From Bimuria novae-zelandiae CBS 107.79 (Eukaryota > Ascomycota > Dothideomycetes > Pleosporales > Didymosphaeriaceae): 64,000 nt of DNA. Positions 21,278-33,452 of this stretch are shown here, one piece after another (positions within the stretch are counted from its first letter, which is position 1; each line of letters starts with the position of its first letter). Under the pieces are notes generated by a model that did not search any database, was not told the origin of the DNA, and saw only the letters and a program-made list of their open reading frames with translations. Location: positions 122,725-186,724 of the forward strand of contig ML976740.1 of NCBI GenBank assembly GCA_010015655.1. The letters run 5' to 3'. The position numbers were made by a program, and so were the translations under genes.

Positions 21278-24200
21278 CTAATTAGTAATTAACTAGCTAG
21301 ATTAACCGTAAATTAGTAAAAAGAAAAAGAAAAGTTAATTTAAGCAAATAGGTTCTTCTATTTCGTTACCTATCTTAAGTAATAGAGGTTAATTTTTTAA
21401 TTATATAGAGAAAACTTAGTACTGCTTGCAGAACCAGCATAGGGGAGTAGACAGTGCTATAGTAAGGACACTATACAAGAAGAGAGAAAGACTATGCGGC
21501 AAGCACTACCTAATAATAAGGCTATATAAATAAGTAACTAGCTATAACCCTCCGTATAAAACTAACTAATTAAATAAATAATATAAACCTATAATATTAC
21601 GCTATTAGTCGCTAGACTTCTTACCTTAAGTAGTAGTTATTTTATATAATATAAGAAGCTAGGATAACATCCGTGTATATAAATAATATATAAAGGATAT
21701 AAGAATATTAATAGTAATACTAATAAAGGATACTAACTTAGAATTCTAAAAGGATAGGATTAATATAGTATTATCTATACGTAAGTAATAGCTATTATAC
21801 GCAGGATACGCTATTACTAGTTTTTATATAATAATTATAACTAGAGTGTAACTCCTTTAGGTATATTAAAAAGACTTTAATAGATAGATATAAATATATT
21901 TTTATAAGCTTAACCGTGCGTTTAAGTAGGAATTACTATAAGTACTAATAAATAAAAATATTACGCCTTTATCTAATAGTAGCGTAATAATAGCTATAAA
22001 GCTATATAATACGCTGCAAGGGAAAGCTATTACACCTAAAAAGATTTATATATAACCTCTATCGTATTATAAGGCTCTATATAGAAGTAGACTAAACGTA
22101 ATACTACTAATTACCTTAAAAGTACTAAAATTACTTACTCTAGCACCGTAACTAGCGCTATAATAGTTACTATATAAATAACTTATACTATTCTATCTAG
22201 CGCCTGCCTTATATTTTTAATTATACGCACTATCGCCCACTACAGCGTACGCGCTACTATAAGTACCCTTAGTCTAATACTTATAATATTATAGCCTGTA
22301 CGAACTACTACCTACTAAGGAATTTATTAATAAGAGACTTCTAATAAATAAGATTGTATAATTTTAAAAGACATAGAAGAAGGATAATAACTATACTAGT
22401 TAACTATATAATATCCTTATAGATAAGACTAGAATCTTTATAGATCTCTGTCAACAATTGGATATCTAGGAAACCTAGTACGTAGATATTTTTCTAGACA
22501 TCTTAGAAGGCTATGCGAACATGTACTACCTGCATAATATAGGACTAGGATATACCTAGAAGTACCTATACAAAGCTTTAAGCAACTATTTTAACACAAA
22601 TATAAATTATAGTTAATACTAAACTAACTAAATAATAATAACCTTTATATAATACTAATAAAAGAATCTTAATAAAAGTTCGCACGAAGTCTTAAAAATA
22701 ATAATTAATAATCTTACGCTTACTTAAAAAGTAATAAAACTAGGCTTTAATGGGGACGCTATGCTTTACCCTACTATTATATAAGCCTATTAAGAATAGC
22801 TGAAACTGAAGTATACTATATTTACTATTAAACCTTCGTGCAAAGGTTTATTTAGTAACCTATAAATAGTACTTTAAGTTACTATAGACTATAAAGCTAA
22901 CTAATACCTTTAAAAACTATTTAATGCGTACTATACTAATCGCTAATATAAATCCGCACGAAGAGAAAGGAGCTTCTTATCTTATAAAAGAGAACGTAGA
23001 AGGTCTCTACTAGGATTTAGGTCACGCTCTAGAAATAATTATACGTAGACAAAGAAATACTTTATCTACTATAAGAAAGGATACTAGTTATTAAATTATC
23101 CTCGCAATAACCGCACGCGCGCGAAGAACTAGTATATATTTTTATATAAAGGATTCTATAATAAGACCCTATTACGCGAAGCTATTACCTTACATATTTA
23201 AAAATTTAAAGGATACCCTAAGGAAGAAGATAATTTATATAATCTTAAAAAAATAAATTAAGAAGTTAAAGACGTAGATTAAGCTATTAATTACCTTACC
23301 TTTACTACCTACCTACACTATACAACTAGAAAGAATATCTATAATATTAAACCTAAAAAGTACGCTAAGTAGTTTATCCTTAATAACTAATACTATATAG
23401 TATACTAAGGTAAACTTTAAAATATAAGTATAGTAAAAAATTTTACTATTAGTAAGTCTTAGCTTAAGGCATATATATAGAAAAACCTACGTATAGAAAT
23501 TAACTAGATACTTAGCCACGCAGATATTAGCTTTAGAGGTTAAATACCTAAAAAGTTACTTAGTACTATATAAATTAAAAACCTAATTAGTTTAGTTACC
23601 TACTATATTTTAGACACCTTAATACTATTTCTACTATTACTAGTAAACGCTAACTAGCTTAAGGCATACTTTAATAATATTCTAAACGTTATTATACGCA
23701 AGGATAAGACTACTATCCTTATTATATAGAAATAGGGACATCCTTTCTTTAATATAAGCAAGGAAGAATCTATGTCCTTCTTTACTAAATTAGAACTCCG
23801 CCGCCTCTATCGCCGATTTAGACACCCCCGTACGGAGAGACTCCAAAAGGATATAGCACAATAGTACGTCGTGTAAAGAGCTCGAGGCGCCTACATTACC
23901 TTATTATATTAACTAAAGGCAGTATTTAACCTCTTAATTACTACCTAAACTATAGAACCTTCGCACGAAGATATTAAAGCCCTTAACGCATAAATCTAGT
24001 TGTAGATAGATAATAGTAGCAAAGGACTTATTTTTATGCCACTATAACTTAACCGCATAAAGCTATTTATCTTTATAAATAAATTATTTACTAATAACAA
24101 GAACCTTAGCTCTTAGCTTAGATTTCTAATTATATTAGAAAATAAGGACTATACGGAACACAGCGAGGACTTCACGATTCTAGGGAATATCGTACACTAG

Positions 24201-24657
24201 AATTTCATAAAAAGCAAAAGAGTAACCAGAAGCGTCCTCGCTAGTAAACTATATAAAATAGTTAAAGGTTTTAATAACGCAATTGCCCTAAGTATAACCT
24301 TATAATAAATTATATAAACGCTTAAATTGCTACTAATCCTAGTAGTAATTTATATAGATTTAAAGTCTTTATACGATTGCCTTATTAAACTAGGAACGAT
24401 AAGCGAGAAATAGCTTATAATTAATATTATATCTCTTTATAAGTCGTACAAGGACAGGGAGATTATTAAAATTAGGTAAATTAATAGCAAAGATAATCTA
24501 GTAGATGCGTATATAAAGAAGACACTAAATAAGGTACTTTAATTACTTATTTTAACTAACACCCTTTTAATTAAGGTAGAAGTATCTATTAACAGGCTAG
24601 AACCCGTACGCAGAGACACCTAATACCTAAGACTAACTAGAATAGAAAAGTTGCTAG

Positions 24658-24917
24658 TGTCCGTACGCAGGGGCGATACGGCGAAGGGTATTCTATAAGG
24701 CCTAATACGTAATTACGTGGTTGTCTTATGTAATGTCCGTGCGTAGCTCGCCTCCTGAAATATCGCTACCTTTATTTGTATAATAGAGAGATAAAGTAAT
24801 TACACGAACTAGTTACTCTTTTTATTACTCTATACGCTGTGCACACCGTATAAAACCTCTTACCTTGCCACACTATACTCACCCCATGTATAGCTAGCTA
24901 TAAGAGTCCTATCAACA
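24658..24917 (+). repeat. 3' LTR of the Copia-type element
   Basis: A 260-bp copy of the 5' LTR starting at TGTCCG and followed by the CACCT duplication. Confidence 0.88.
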
Positions 24918-24922
24918 CACCT

Positions 24923-25330
24923 AGTATTTTATATTAACTAATTAGAACCCGTAGACCTAGAGATACTAGTTAAAATAACCTTCTATTACTAACCTAGAAA
25001 AGAAAATAAATTTAAAGTTAAATAAATCTTATAGCACACGGATTAGCTACGCACATACCTTATTAAATACAAAAGTTACTTATATAGTAAGACTACTTAG
25101 GAACTAAAGGAATAATTATAAATTTATTAAAAGAAAATCTAATAGTACTAGCATAATATTACGTAGTAGAAGAGGAAGGCTTTAACTAGATTATAAACTA
25201 GTCTATTACCTCCACACCTAAAGTAGTATTAGGATTAATTAATACTATTACCTAAGCAAGCTCCTTACAAGCCTCTAAGGTTTTTAATTTATTTACTATA
25301 AATATACTATAATTAAATAACTTTTATTTT
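24923..25330 (+). mobile_element. Gypsy relic, right part (chromodomain-like tail)
   Basis: This is the continuation of the Gypsy sequence broken at 21012. Degraded plus-strand codons correspond to the linker after integrase and then a chromodomain-like segment (DVEKIL equivalent near 25010, then KVTYI.KT..ELK-like). The frame stays interpretable only if the Copia element and one target duplication are removed. Confidence 0.55.
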
Positions 25331-27109
25331 TTTAACGTAACTTCTTACACTAATCGCGTAACCGCGCCATTTTCTCTCGTGTCAGACAAGTACGTAGGAG
25401 CGTTACATAAGTAAGCTCTTTTTTTACCTAAAGTTTTACCTCCTCTTTAGCCTCTAACTTCTCTAATCTCTCTAACGTAGTATTTATTTTTAAATAATCT
25501 AGTAAAGGAATCTCCTCTAGCTTTTACTTCTAATTATTATACTAAATATAATTTGTGCACTTTAAGTATAGTAATAATAAATAATAGGATAACTACTTCT
25601 TAGCGTAGTATAAATACGTAATTATAATAAATATATAGTTTTGCTTAAGGTAATTAGCTTACGAATAATAGTATTAGGCGGATTAAAAAAGTGGCTTTAT
25701 AAGTAGTTAACTTATAAGGATATTAAGCCTAAAGAAGGAAGCTAATATTACGATTTATTAAAATTTAATATAACAAGTAGCGGGGTATTAGTACTTGTTT
25801 CTACGCCCAAGCTAAGATACCTAACTTAGCTATAAATTACGTAATAAGTTACGCGTTCTAGAAATATTAGAAGTCCTAGAACTATCTTAGTATTTAGGAT
25901 CTTAGGATAAAATAGGACTTTAGGATCTATAGGATAGGACTTGTATATAGAAATATAAAAAATAGACCTTCTATCTTCGTGTTTAACTTTATTTATTAAT
26001 CTATTATTTAAATTATACTTAGGTATTATTAATCTATTTATAATCGTATATTACCTTTAATACTAATATCTTATTAATACGCGCAAGCTATTTATAATCC
26101 CTTCTTTACCTTACTAGTACTCCTATCCGAGAACTAATCTTAGCCCTATAGGGACTAGCTACCCCTTAGGGACTTAACATATTAAGGGATTACTCGACTT
26201 ATACAGGTTAAGAACGCTAGTTAATAAAGGTTTACCTTATAGTAAAAGCAAGAGCTTATATAATATATTAAAAGATTTGTAGAGAGACATATACCTCCTA
26301 CTAGAGAGATAATATAGAATCTTACCTCTATAATAGCAAGAGAGCTAGTTAGCGAGAGCGAGGCTACCTACTTTAATAACTAATATAGTATTTATTTTAT
26401 TTTATAATAAATAGTCGCTATAGATAGCAATCGCTATAGAGCTAATTTAGTAAATAAATATTACTTCTATTTTTATTTTATATATAAGAAGATTAATTAA
26501 TATTACATAAATCCATATTATATTTATAATATAGATATGAACGGATACGTGATTAGTATTATTAGTAAATTAAAGAGAATATTTAGGAGATAAATATAAG
26601 TGAAGAAGAAAGTTAGGGTATTACTTTAAGATAGTAATTACGCATAGATTAAGTTCCTAGTATTATAAGGACTGTACGTACCTAAGCCTGTTCCGGATAA
26701 GGGGAGGATAGATTTGTAAGATAAAGCGTCTTATAGATATTTAGTAGTTAAAAGCTAATAATAACACTGGCGTATTTATAATTAATCTAATTTATTAATA
26801 AACTATAGAATAACTAACTAGAAGATTTACTAATTTATATTAAAAATACACTTAAAGTATCTAAATTTAATTATAAGGAGTAAGAAGGGTATTAAAAAAC
26901 TATTAAATTTTATACTAGTTATTTTATTCCTTATTATTATTTAAATTATTATTATAGTCCTAAGGACTTTCGTAGTCTTAGGGACTTTTACAGTCCTAAA
27001 AGACTCTCGCTTATATAGGATTTTATTACGTAACTACTAATCTAAGCTACCCCGCGCCTCTTTATATTACCTTTATTCTATTCCTGTACTAGCCATAGTC
27101 CTACTAGTG
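25331..27109. other. RIP-saturated AT-rich DNA without resolvable element borders
   Basis: Very AT-rich, CpA-poor sequence with no open frame. Repeated TAGGACT/AGTCCTA-like words near 25880-25945 and 26955-27005, and GCGGGGTA words near 25783 and, inverted, near 27050, suggest the degraded ends of one more element. No convincing paired termini or target duplication could be set. Confidence 0.5.
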
Positions 27110-27945
27110 CCTCTAACTGGTATCCTTGTCTTTAAAGTTTCTAAGATCGTAACACTTAATAGGTTTACTTATAATTAAGAATTAGGTAATAGCTATTTAT
27201 TAAGACTTAATAATTATAACTAGAAAAAGATAAATAGGCTTATATAACTAGTAGTAAAGGATTAGGATAGTTAATATATATAGAAGCTTTATTAATTACT
27301 TTACTACTTATTTATTTAAAATAAGCTACTTAAGTATAAGGTAGATAGGATTAAATAGGTACTATTTACTAAAGAAAAGCGTAGAAAAAAAATAAAACTT
27401 TAAATTTCTAATAGCATTAAGAGTATTATAATAAAATAGTCTTTTAGTTACTAAGAAAGGTAAGAGAGGCACGTATTTATTTATTTATTTATAAAAAAAA
27501 AATAAGTAGTAATAGCTTTAAAAGTAAAAAGAGTAAAGCTAAAGAAGGTAGCTAAGCTATATAAAAAGTAAATTTAGTAAAAAAAGCTTGCTACGCGAGA
27601 GGCAGCTAAGAAAGTAAAAGAGAGAAAAAGGGCTAAAAAGATAGCTTAGCACGCTACTTAGAAGTCTGTCTATAATATAAAAGAAGCTTTATAATTATCT
27701 TAAAAGGGTAAGAGAAAGGCCACTTAGCTATCTCTATAAAATAAAAAGTGTTAGAGACGTGTTATTAATACTATAAATATTAGAGAGGCCTTAGAGGACG
27801 TATCTATTACCTTAACTAAATCTATATATAGCCGCCGTAATATTAAGCTTTTAGATAGATTTAAATTGTATAAATAAATTATAGCTATTAATTTACTACC
27901 CTATAAGAAAATCTTATAATAATATTAATCGTGGATAGTTCTATA
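27110..27945 (+). mobile_element. RIP-degraded pogo/Fot1-type transposase tail, second copy
   Basis: This sequence aligns by eye over several hundred bases with 700-1250. The same basic tail codons occur (equivalents of AKKIA, KGKRKA), ending with a RRN.KLLD.FK-like segment near 27870. It is more strongly degraded than the first copy. As there, the relic ends right where the GC-balanced gene block begins. Confidence 0.55.
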
Positions 27946-28129
27946 GCCTTATTTTTAATAGAGCGTTTATGGTGTTGCCCGCGCATCACGCGCACGGATA
28001 CGGTACAACGTGAGGAACACGGAACGCAATGCTTCGATTTTGTGAAGAACTGGAGGTTACATTTTCAAATATACCCTCATTTTACCGTGGCTTTTAAGAG
28101 GCTTCTGAAGCTCTGAAATGGAGACACCT

Positions 28130-29909
28130 TTAGTGCCCATTAACCCCATTCCTCCCGTTCACCTCCTCCATCCCAGTCATCTGATTCAGCTTACCCTCAT
28201 CATCCTTGAACTCGCCCCGCTCAACCATCCTCTTCTGCCACGGCAGAGCCTCCTTCGCCGGCTCCGCAGGCCCCACTTCGCCTCCTTCCTTCCTCCTCTC
28301 CTTCCACTCATCCACCTCTCTCTTCTCGATGAAATTTCCGTGTAATCCTAAGCGCAGCTTGACCGGCAAATGCACCGCAGCCAATGGTCCCTGGCTCAGA
28401 CTCTGCGCATCGAAGATGAGAATGTCGTTGCGCAGCACGTCAAGGTGGTTTAGCAGTGCGATGAGGTAACCTTCACCCTCGGCGGTGGAGCCCTCTTTTG
28501 GTACGAAGACTGGCTCTTGAAAGGTGCATGTTGGGCCGGCCCACCACGTATCCTTCTTGCCAGTGTCCCACTCGTAGTGCCCGAGGACGTTGAACAAGCC
28601 GCCGGCCGGAGGCCCGCATTTCTGGAAGTCGTAGGGCTTGGTGGGATCGATGTTGCACTGCCAGAAGTGGTTGTACTTCTTGGTGAGCACGCGGTCGTCT
28701 ATGCGGGAGAACTCTCCGTTGATGCCGTAGATGCGAGCGGGCGTTACGCGTGTGTTTGTGGGGGTCTTCGGGTCGAACACCCAGCGGTAGGTGTCGGAGA
28801 TGAGCTTGTTACGCTGAGCGTGGTTTGCGGGTGTATGCGTGGGTGAATCAGGTGGGAAGAAGAAGAAAACGTTATCGCTGGCTACGGTCAAATCGCAGAC
28901 GATGTGGCCATTCGAGTCTTCGTAACTGCCAGCCACGTGGCCATGGAAACCTACACGAGTCAGACCATGAAGTCTCGAAGATGGATAAGGACCTACCATT
29001 ATCTGCACGAAGCCAAACGATGTCTTCCGGCTTGCCATTGCGACGAGGTACAATGCCATACCACTGGTCTTCATTCGGGTCCCATGCAAATTTGTTGCCT
29101 CCCTTCCTCATCCGCTCCACATCTACTTTGATTGGCGTCAAAGGGAGAATGAGGTAGTTCTTCGTAAGCGCGCAGTCATGTATCATGCCGCAAAAAGGCG
29201 CCTTGTACCAGCACTCCTCCGTCTTCTTACCGTCCTTGTCGATGGTGTACACAACAATATCACAGCTCCCGTCAAATCCATTTTCACCTGCCTCATAACC
29301 AAAGCAAACCATTTCACCAGTGTCCGGGTCAAACTTCGGATGCGCAGTGAACGTTGGAGACAAGACTTGGCCGTCAAAGTCGTATCTGCCGATCGTCTCT
29401 AGTGTAGTTGGGTCCATCGCGAATGGCGGACCGTCTTCCTTTGTTGCTAGCAACACACCTCTCCAGAAGATGATATTCGTGTTTGATACAGTCCTGATGA
29501 TGCCTTTGACCATTTCGTTGTCTGTATACGGGTTCCTGTACTTCCCCACCAGCGCTCTTCTGACCGTTCTCTCTGCCTTGAATCGATCGGTACGCACGAA
29601 GCGCTGCTTAAAATCGACATGTCCATTTTCGAACTTGAACGCGGATACTGAACCATCACCGTTGAAATGGATGTCTTCCTCAAAGAGGGGTGGAAATTGG
29701 TGATCCGGCTGCACTCGGTAGAAGGTCCCGTTGATATCTTTTGGAATCGAGCCAGTGGTTTCCAGTTCCAAAATATCAGCCTCGAGCCGAGACGGCTTGT
29801 TGAAGCCCTGGAAGAAGCCAGTATCAGGGAACTTCACCTGATCGCCTGACAGTTTACCCTCACGATAAGCCGGGGGGGCTGGAGCAGCGAGAGAGAAAAT
29901 ATGAGCCAT
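28130..29909 (-). CDS. Carotenoid-oxygenase family enzyme, stilbene-cleaving type likely
   Basis: Exons 29909-28997 and 28950-28130, with a 46-nt intron (GTAGGT..TAG), encode 577 residues. The ATG at 29909 was taken because the upstream codons lack an ATG. Four histidines stand where the family binds catalytic Fe(II): FTAHPKF (H190), GMIHDCA (H244), FHGHVAG (H309) and LGLHGNF (H508). The start of the fold ([20 protein letters not shown]) is also typical. Members cleave conjugated double bonds with O2; fungal members of this branch include carotenoid, apocarotenoid and resveratrol or lignostilbene cleaving enzymes. The RADN-G-FHGHV motif and the aromatic-catabolism neighbours favour a stilbene or phenylpropanoid substrate; this is inference. 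There is no signal peptide. It is divergent from the decarboxylase gene (594 bp apart). Confidence 0.9.
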
Positions 29910-30503
29910 GTCCAAGTAGTGAATTGCGCCTCGCAAGTTGCAAACGATGAGAGAGAGGTTCTAGTTCGCAAAAAAGAACACTGCCGTTTTGTAATGGTGA
30001 AAGTCGGTCACTACGGCCTTACGTTGGGCAGTCAATCGCTGGTGTGTTACCCCAGGTCGAATAATAGTAAACTTTCAGTTTCACACGAGAGCCTGCTACC
30101 CAACAACTTGTTCCGAACAGTTCCATAAAGGATGTACTGTGGGTCTTTGCGTTGCGAAGCTGCCGGCAAACCCAGGCAATGTGGGGAGTATGTTAGCGCG
30201 CGGGGTACTTAGATGTGAATGCAGGTGTATATGCGGGTCAATGGACCCGATAAATGGTGCGCGCTGCCGCGATGTCGGCTTGATGAAGCCGCGCTCACTA
30301 CTGGGGGCATTAGCGTACGTGAACCGTTAGCCTGGACATGGGGCTCTGTGTGAACGTAGACGGCGTGAAGATGTGATGTGCGTTAGCTTACATTGTAGCG
30401 GTCTTGCGCTGTCCTTTTCGGTCCCTAAAAGAGATCCGCGGCAAGTGCTGTGAGATTTTGTTACAGCTGGGAATTCTCTCTAGGGAACAGAATAGAAATC
30501 AGG
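29910..30503. promoter_or_regulatory. Divergent promoter between oxygenase and decarboxylase
   Basis: This 594-bp region separates the start codons of the two genes. It contains the palindrome at 30235-30250. No other gene fits; the short frames inside lack family features. Confidence 0.6.
30235..30250. promoter_or_regulatory. CGG-N10-CCG palindrome, candidate Zn2Cys6 binding site
   Basis: CGGGTC and GACCCG form a perfect inverted repeat around AATG, giving CGG and CCG triplets 10 bases apart. Dimeric Zn2Cys6 regulators usually bind such inverted CGG triplets. The regulator encoded at 35565-38113 in the same gene group is the obvious candidate; binding is inferred. Confidence 0.5.
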
Positions 30504-31633
30504 ATGAAGGGCACAATTGCGGTTGAAGAAGCCATTATTGACCAGGCTGGTGTCGAGGCCCATTCTTTCGCACAGTTTCAAAGCCTCATGAGCCCAGGTA
30601 GTGACGCGACAACCGAGCTTTCAGCGCATGAAAAGCGCCTCTTGGATATCCATGGCGAGCGACTCAAGAGCATGGACGAACATGGTGTCGAGTACATGAT
30701 CCTTTCCCTGACATCGCCGGGAGCGCAGGGTGAAGCAGATCCAGAGAAGGCAAAGGAAGTCGCGCGCGTCGCAAACGATTATCTCGCGGGAGAAGTAAAG
30801 AAAAATCCGGAGAGGTTTGGAGCCTTAGCAGCACTCTCGATGCATAACGCGAAAGACGCGGCTGATGAGCTGAGGAGAGCAGTGACGGGATTGGGCATGT
30901 TTGGCGGCTTGGTGAACGACTTCCAATCCAAGGGCGCAGAGGCGGAAGAAAAAGTGTACTTCGACACGCCGGACTATGACCCATTCTGGCGGACAGTGGA
31001 GGAGCTGGATGTGCCAATATATTTCCATCCTCGGTATGCGATACCGCAAGATCTGAAGGCTGGAACCAAGTATGGATCTCGTAAACATCTATTGGGCGCT
31101 GGTGTACAGTTCCACCTTGACCTGAGTTGGCACCTGTACGCGATTACCTCTTCTGGTATCTTCGATCGATTTCCGAAAGTACAGATCGTCGCTGGGCATC
31201 TCGGAGAAGGGTTAGTTCAATTCCGCCGCTAGAACGATCATTTGCGCTGACGTACCGAAAGTATACCTTTCAATTTGTGGAGAGCGAGCCACTGGATAAA
31301 CCATCCCTTCAAGCGTGGCTCACGACCTATGAAAGAGGACTATAGCTACTATTGGACGCACAACGTCAACATTACCACGTCTGGTAACTACAATACGCGC
31401 GGGTTGAAATTCTGCATTGAAGAGATCGGGCTTGATCGATGCCTCTATGCAATTGGTGGGTCATGTGACTATACCGAAACAAGAGCCCGCTGACTGTGTC
31501 ACCAGATACTCCCTACGAGGCAGTCGCGGACGGACAGAACTGGTGGCAGTCTGTGGATCTGCCAGAAGATCAGAAGGAAGCGGTTGCCCGGAAGAATGCG
31601 ATCAGGTTATTCAAGCTGCCTCTTGAAGAATGA
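30504..31633 (+). CDS. Amidohydrolase-2 family aromatic acid decarboxylase (2,3-dihydroxybenzoate / gamma-resorcylate type)
   Basis: Exons 30504-31210, 31262-31455 and 31506-31633 give 342 residues (introns 51 and 50 nt). The second splice rebuilds YAIDTPYE, with D301 encoded across the junction. The N-terminus MKGTIAVEEAI carries the E8-x-A10 pattern of fungal 2,3-dihydroxybenzoate decarboxylases rather than the E-x-H of bacterial gamma-resorcylate enzymes. The other expected metal or catalytic residues are in YFHPRY (H175), GHLGEG (H232) and D301. These TIM-barrel enzymes decarboxylate hydroxybenzoic acids without oxidation, using a divalent metal. The length fits (about 340). Substrate choice among dihydroxybenzoates cannot be read from the sequence. 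Confidence 0.9.
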
Positions 31634-31957
31634 TGAGTAGGAGAAGAGGCACACCTAATGACCTGTTAGTTGCAATGAAAATCGATGTTCCCGTGACTGT
31701 GAAGACCTCCGTTCCTTGGGCGGCCTTAGACCCTATGATGTTTCCGTAGCTTGGTACTACTTAATGTGGTGACTGTATTCATTCCGACCGGCCATACAGC
31801 TTCCGATTACTGCAGGGAATGTGTGGTGTCCGCTAGCAAAAAGCATTTGCCTCTGGTGTTCATGATTTTCACTACGATATGACTGTCCGGGGGCTGGAAC
31901 ATGGAAGTCAAAAGTTGGATGCGCAGGTGAATTTTGGCTTGAATTTATCAGGTGAAA
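31634..31957. other. Convergent intergenic region
   Basis: 324 bp between the stop codons of the decarboxylase and the SnoaL-like gene. It must hold both 3' UTRs; nothing else was recognised. Confidence 0.5.
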
Positions 31958-32860
31958 CTATTGTTCAGATTTTGCCTTGCTCAGCACCAGGGCAGGAGTA
32001 CTGGTACTCGGATCCTCGCCATACTGAGGCGCCCTCAGGTCGCCCTCAGCAACCTGCTTCCCGGTGATAGGGTGCGCATAGTGGAAAGGCACAACGCGTG
32101 TATCTGGCCAGAGCATCGGATTCTCGCAGAGCTCATTCGGCCCCGCAGGATCTTCCGGATACGTCTTCGACATGAAGGGTATGTAGTTTGGTGGCGTGTG
32201 CGACCAACCCTTCTCAAAGGTGCCGTGCCAGAACGGAAAGTACCTCAACCGGAAGATCTTCCACACACCGTCCTGCTTGATATACTCGTTCTCGTATACG
32301 CCTCCTTCCCACCACTGCACTAGCCCGCGAGGGTGAGTGTCTTTGATGCTCTCGTGCGTGCCGGCAGACATCATGCTGCGGAAGCGGCCTTTGGCACGGC
32401 TGCCATCGTCGTTGATGTCTACGATACCTTGGATCTGAGGGTGGTCAAGGAGGAAGCCATGCACAGGGCCATTCCGGCCTTTTACGAATGTTTTTGCGAA
32501 GCGGCCAATATACAGGCGCTTCACACCCTCCTTGCCGTTGTAGCGGCCGCCCAGGAATTCCACGCAGGTGTCGGGGTGGTCGGCGAAGAGGTCGGCGACC
32601 TGTCTAACTTAGCATATTGTTCTTCCTGCAAGAAGAATCTCCTTACCTCTCTATACAGACACTTATCGAGATAGTAGCCGTACGTGTACTGGAGCTTCCT
32701 CACATCCTCCTGAGCTGTTGATGGTGAGCCGCGGTTATCGATAAGCGGCATGACTAAGCTGTAACTGACACTTCACTTTCGACAACTGGTCTTGCACCGA
32801 CGACAGCTGTTTTCCAAGCTCTGCAATTTGGGTCTTGAGTTCCGCAATTTCACTACCCAT
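31958..32860 (-). CDS. SnoaL-like (NTF2 fold) domain protein
   Basis: The proposed exons 32860-32777, 32709-32647 and 32599-31958 join in frame to 262 residues. A short N-terminal coiled coil (EIAELKTQIAEL) is followed by RKLQYTYGYYLDKC, VADLFADHPD, and a core with GGRYNGKEGV, GFLLDHPQIQ and WWEGGVYENEY. These fit the SnoaL_4 type of the NTF2-like superfamily, whose members include cyclases, dehydratases and hydratases as well as proteins of unknown activity. The second intron (GTAAGG..CAG, 47 nt) is well supported. The first (66 nt, GTGAAG donor) was chosen because it is the simplest way to join the coil to the core, and its exact ends are less sure. The gene is divergent from the aldehyde dehydrogenase. 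A step on a cleavage product is possible but unproven. Confidence 0.8.
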
Positions 32861-33452
32861 TATGATTGAATGACTTTGAAGTGTTATGTGGCTACAACAT
32901 GGCTTACAACCTGGCCTTCTTAAGCTACTTCTTCGATGCGCGTCGCCTGGTACAGCTCCAAACGCCCTGCATCCAGCATCTTTCCCATTCCGTCTCAAGT
33001 CCGCAGTTGCGTGTACCATCCATTGGACCGGCAATAATCCGAAAGAGCCCAACTTTCTTCCCACAACGGTTGCATATGACCGACCAGCGTACTGACAATA
33101 GTGGGGTCGATTAGCAGCGAGCGTGCTGCCGTGACAACCCCACCATCGTGGGCAGCATGTGGGGTCGTCTACTTCGAGCCTGGCGAAGTGCATTTTAGTA
33201 CTGTTTCGGACAAAACTAGCGTTTGATTACACGTCGCCGCGGAGGACGGCAGTCTCGAATTCGTGGTTGCATGGGCCCGCACCACCATCTCGTACTCGGC
33301 AATGCCAACCTTCACTAGCCTTTCCCCTCCCCACTTGAAATTGATCACGACTCCCGGAAAACCAGTCCCATATCTGCGCCTCATCGTTTTGAGATTGCCC
33401 ACATCATTGACATCCTGACGTACTCCCTGCGATACATCCTGCATTCGGCAAA
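32861..33452. promoter_or_regulatory. Divergent promoter between SnoaL-like gene and aldehyde dehydrogenase
   Basis: 592 bp between the start codons. A CGG-N7-CCG inverted triplet pair lies at 33029-33041; its spacing differs from the N10 palindrome in the other divergent promoter. No gene was recognised inside. Confidence 0.5.

Larger units (their letters stand above)
21013..24922 (+). mobile_element. Copia-type LTR retrotransposon, internally shortened, with CACCT target duplication
   Basis: Two 260-bp LTRs (21018-21277 and 24658-24917) begin TGTCCGTACG and end AACA. CACCT flanks the element at 21013-21017 and 24918-24922. The interior (about 3.4 kb) is RIP-degraded. A zinc-knuckle equivalent is seen near 23050-23110, after a gag-like stretch. 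At 24015-24540 there is a Copia RNase H region (equivalents of LFVF.D.SFANN, SVLASELYGM and SLY.CL.KLGT). Typical Copia elements are about 5-6 kb and an intact protease-integrase-RT stretch was not found, so the element is internally deleted or non-autonomous. Confidence 0.8.

Noticed and set aside
25780..27060. Possible inverted-repeat element between words near 25783 and 27050
   Set aside because: Only short, scattered words match and no target duplication is visible; RIP-driven AT-rich sequence gives such matches by chance.
28118..29849. Plus-strand frames of 60-127 codons opposite the oxygenase gene
   Set aside because: Antisense shadows of the well-supported minus-strand coding exons.
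32735..32860. 18-nt intron joining the coiled-coil exon to the frame starting at 32751
   Set aside because: Too short to be spliced; a 66-nt intron (32776-32710) with GT..AG ends gives a continuous and more family-like protein.
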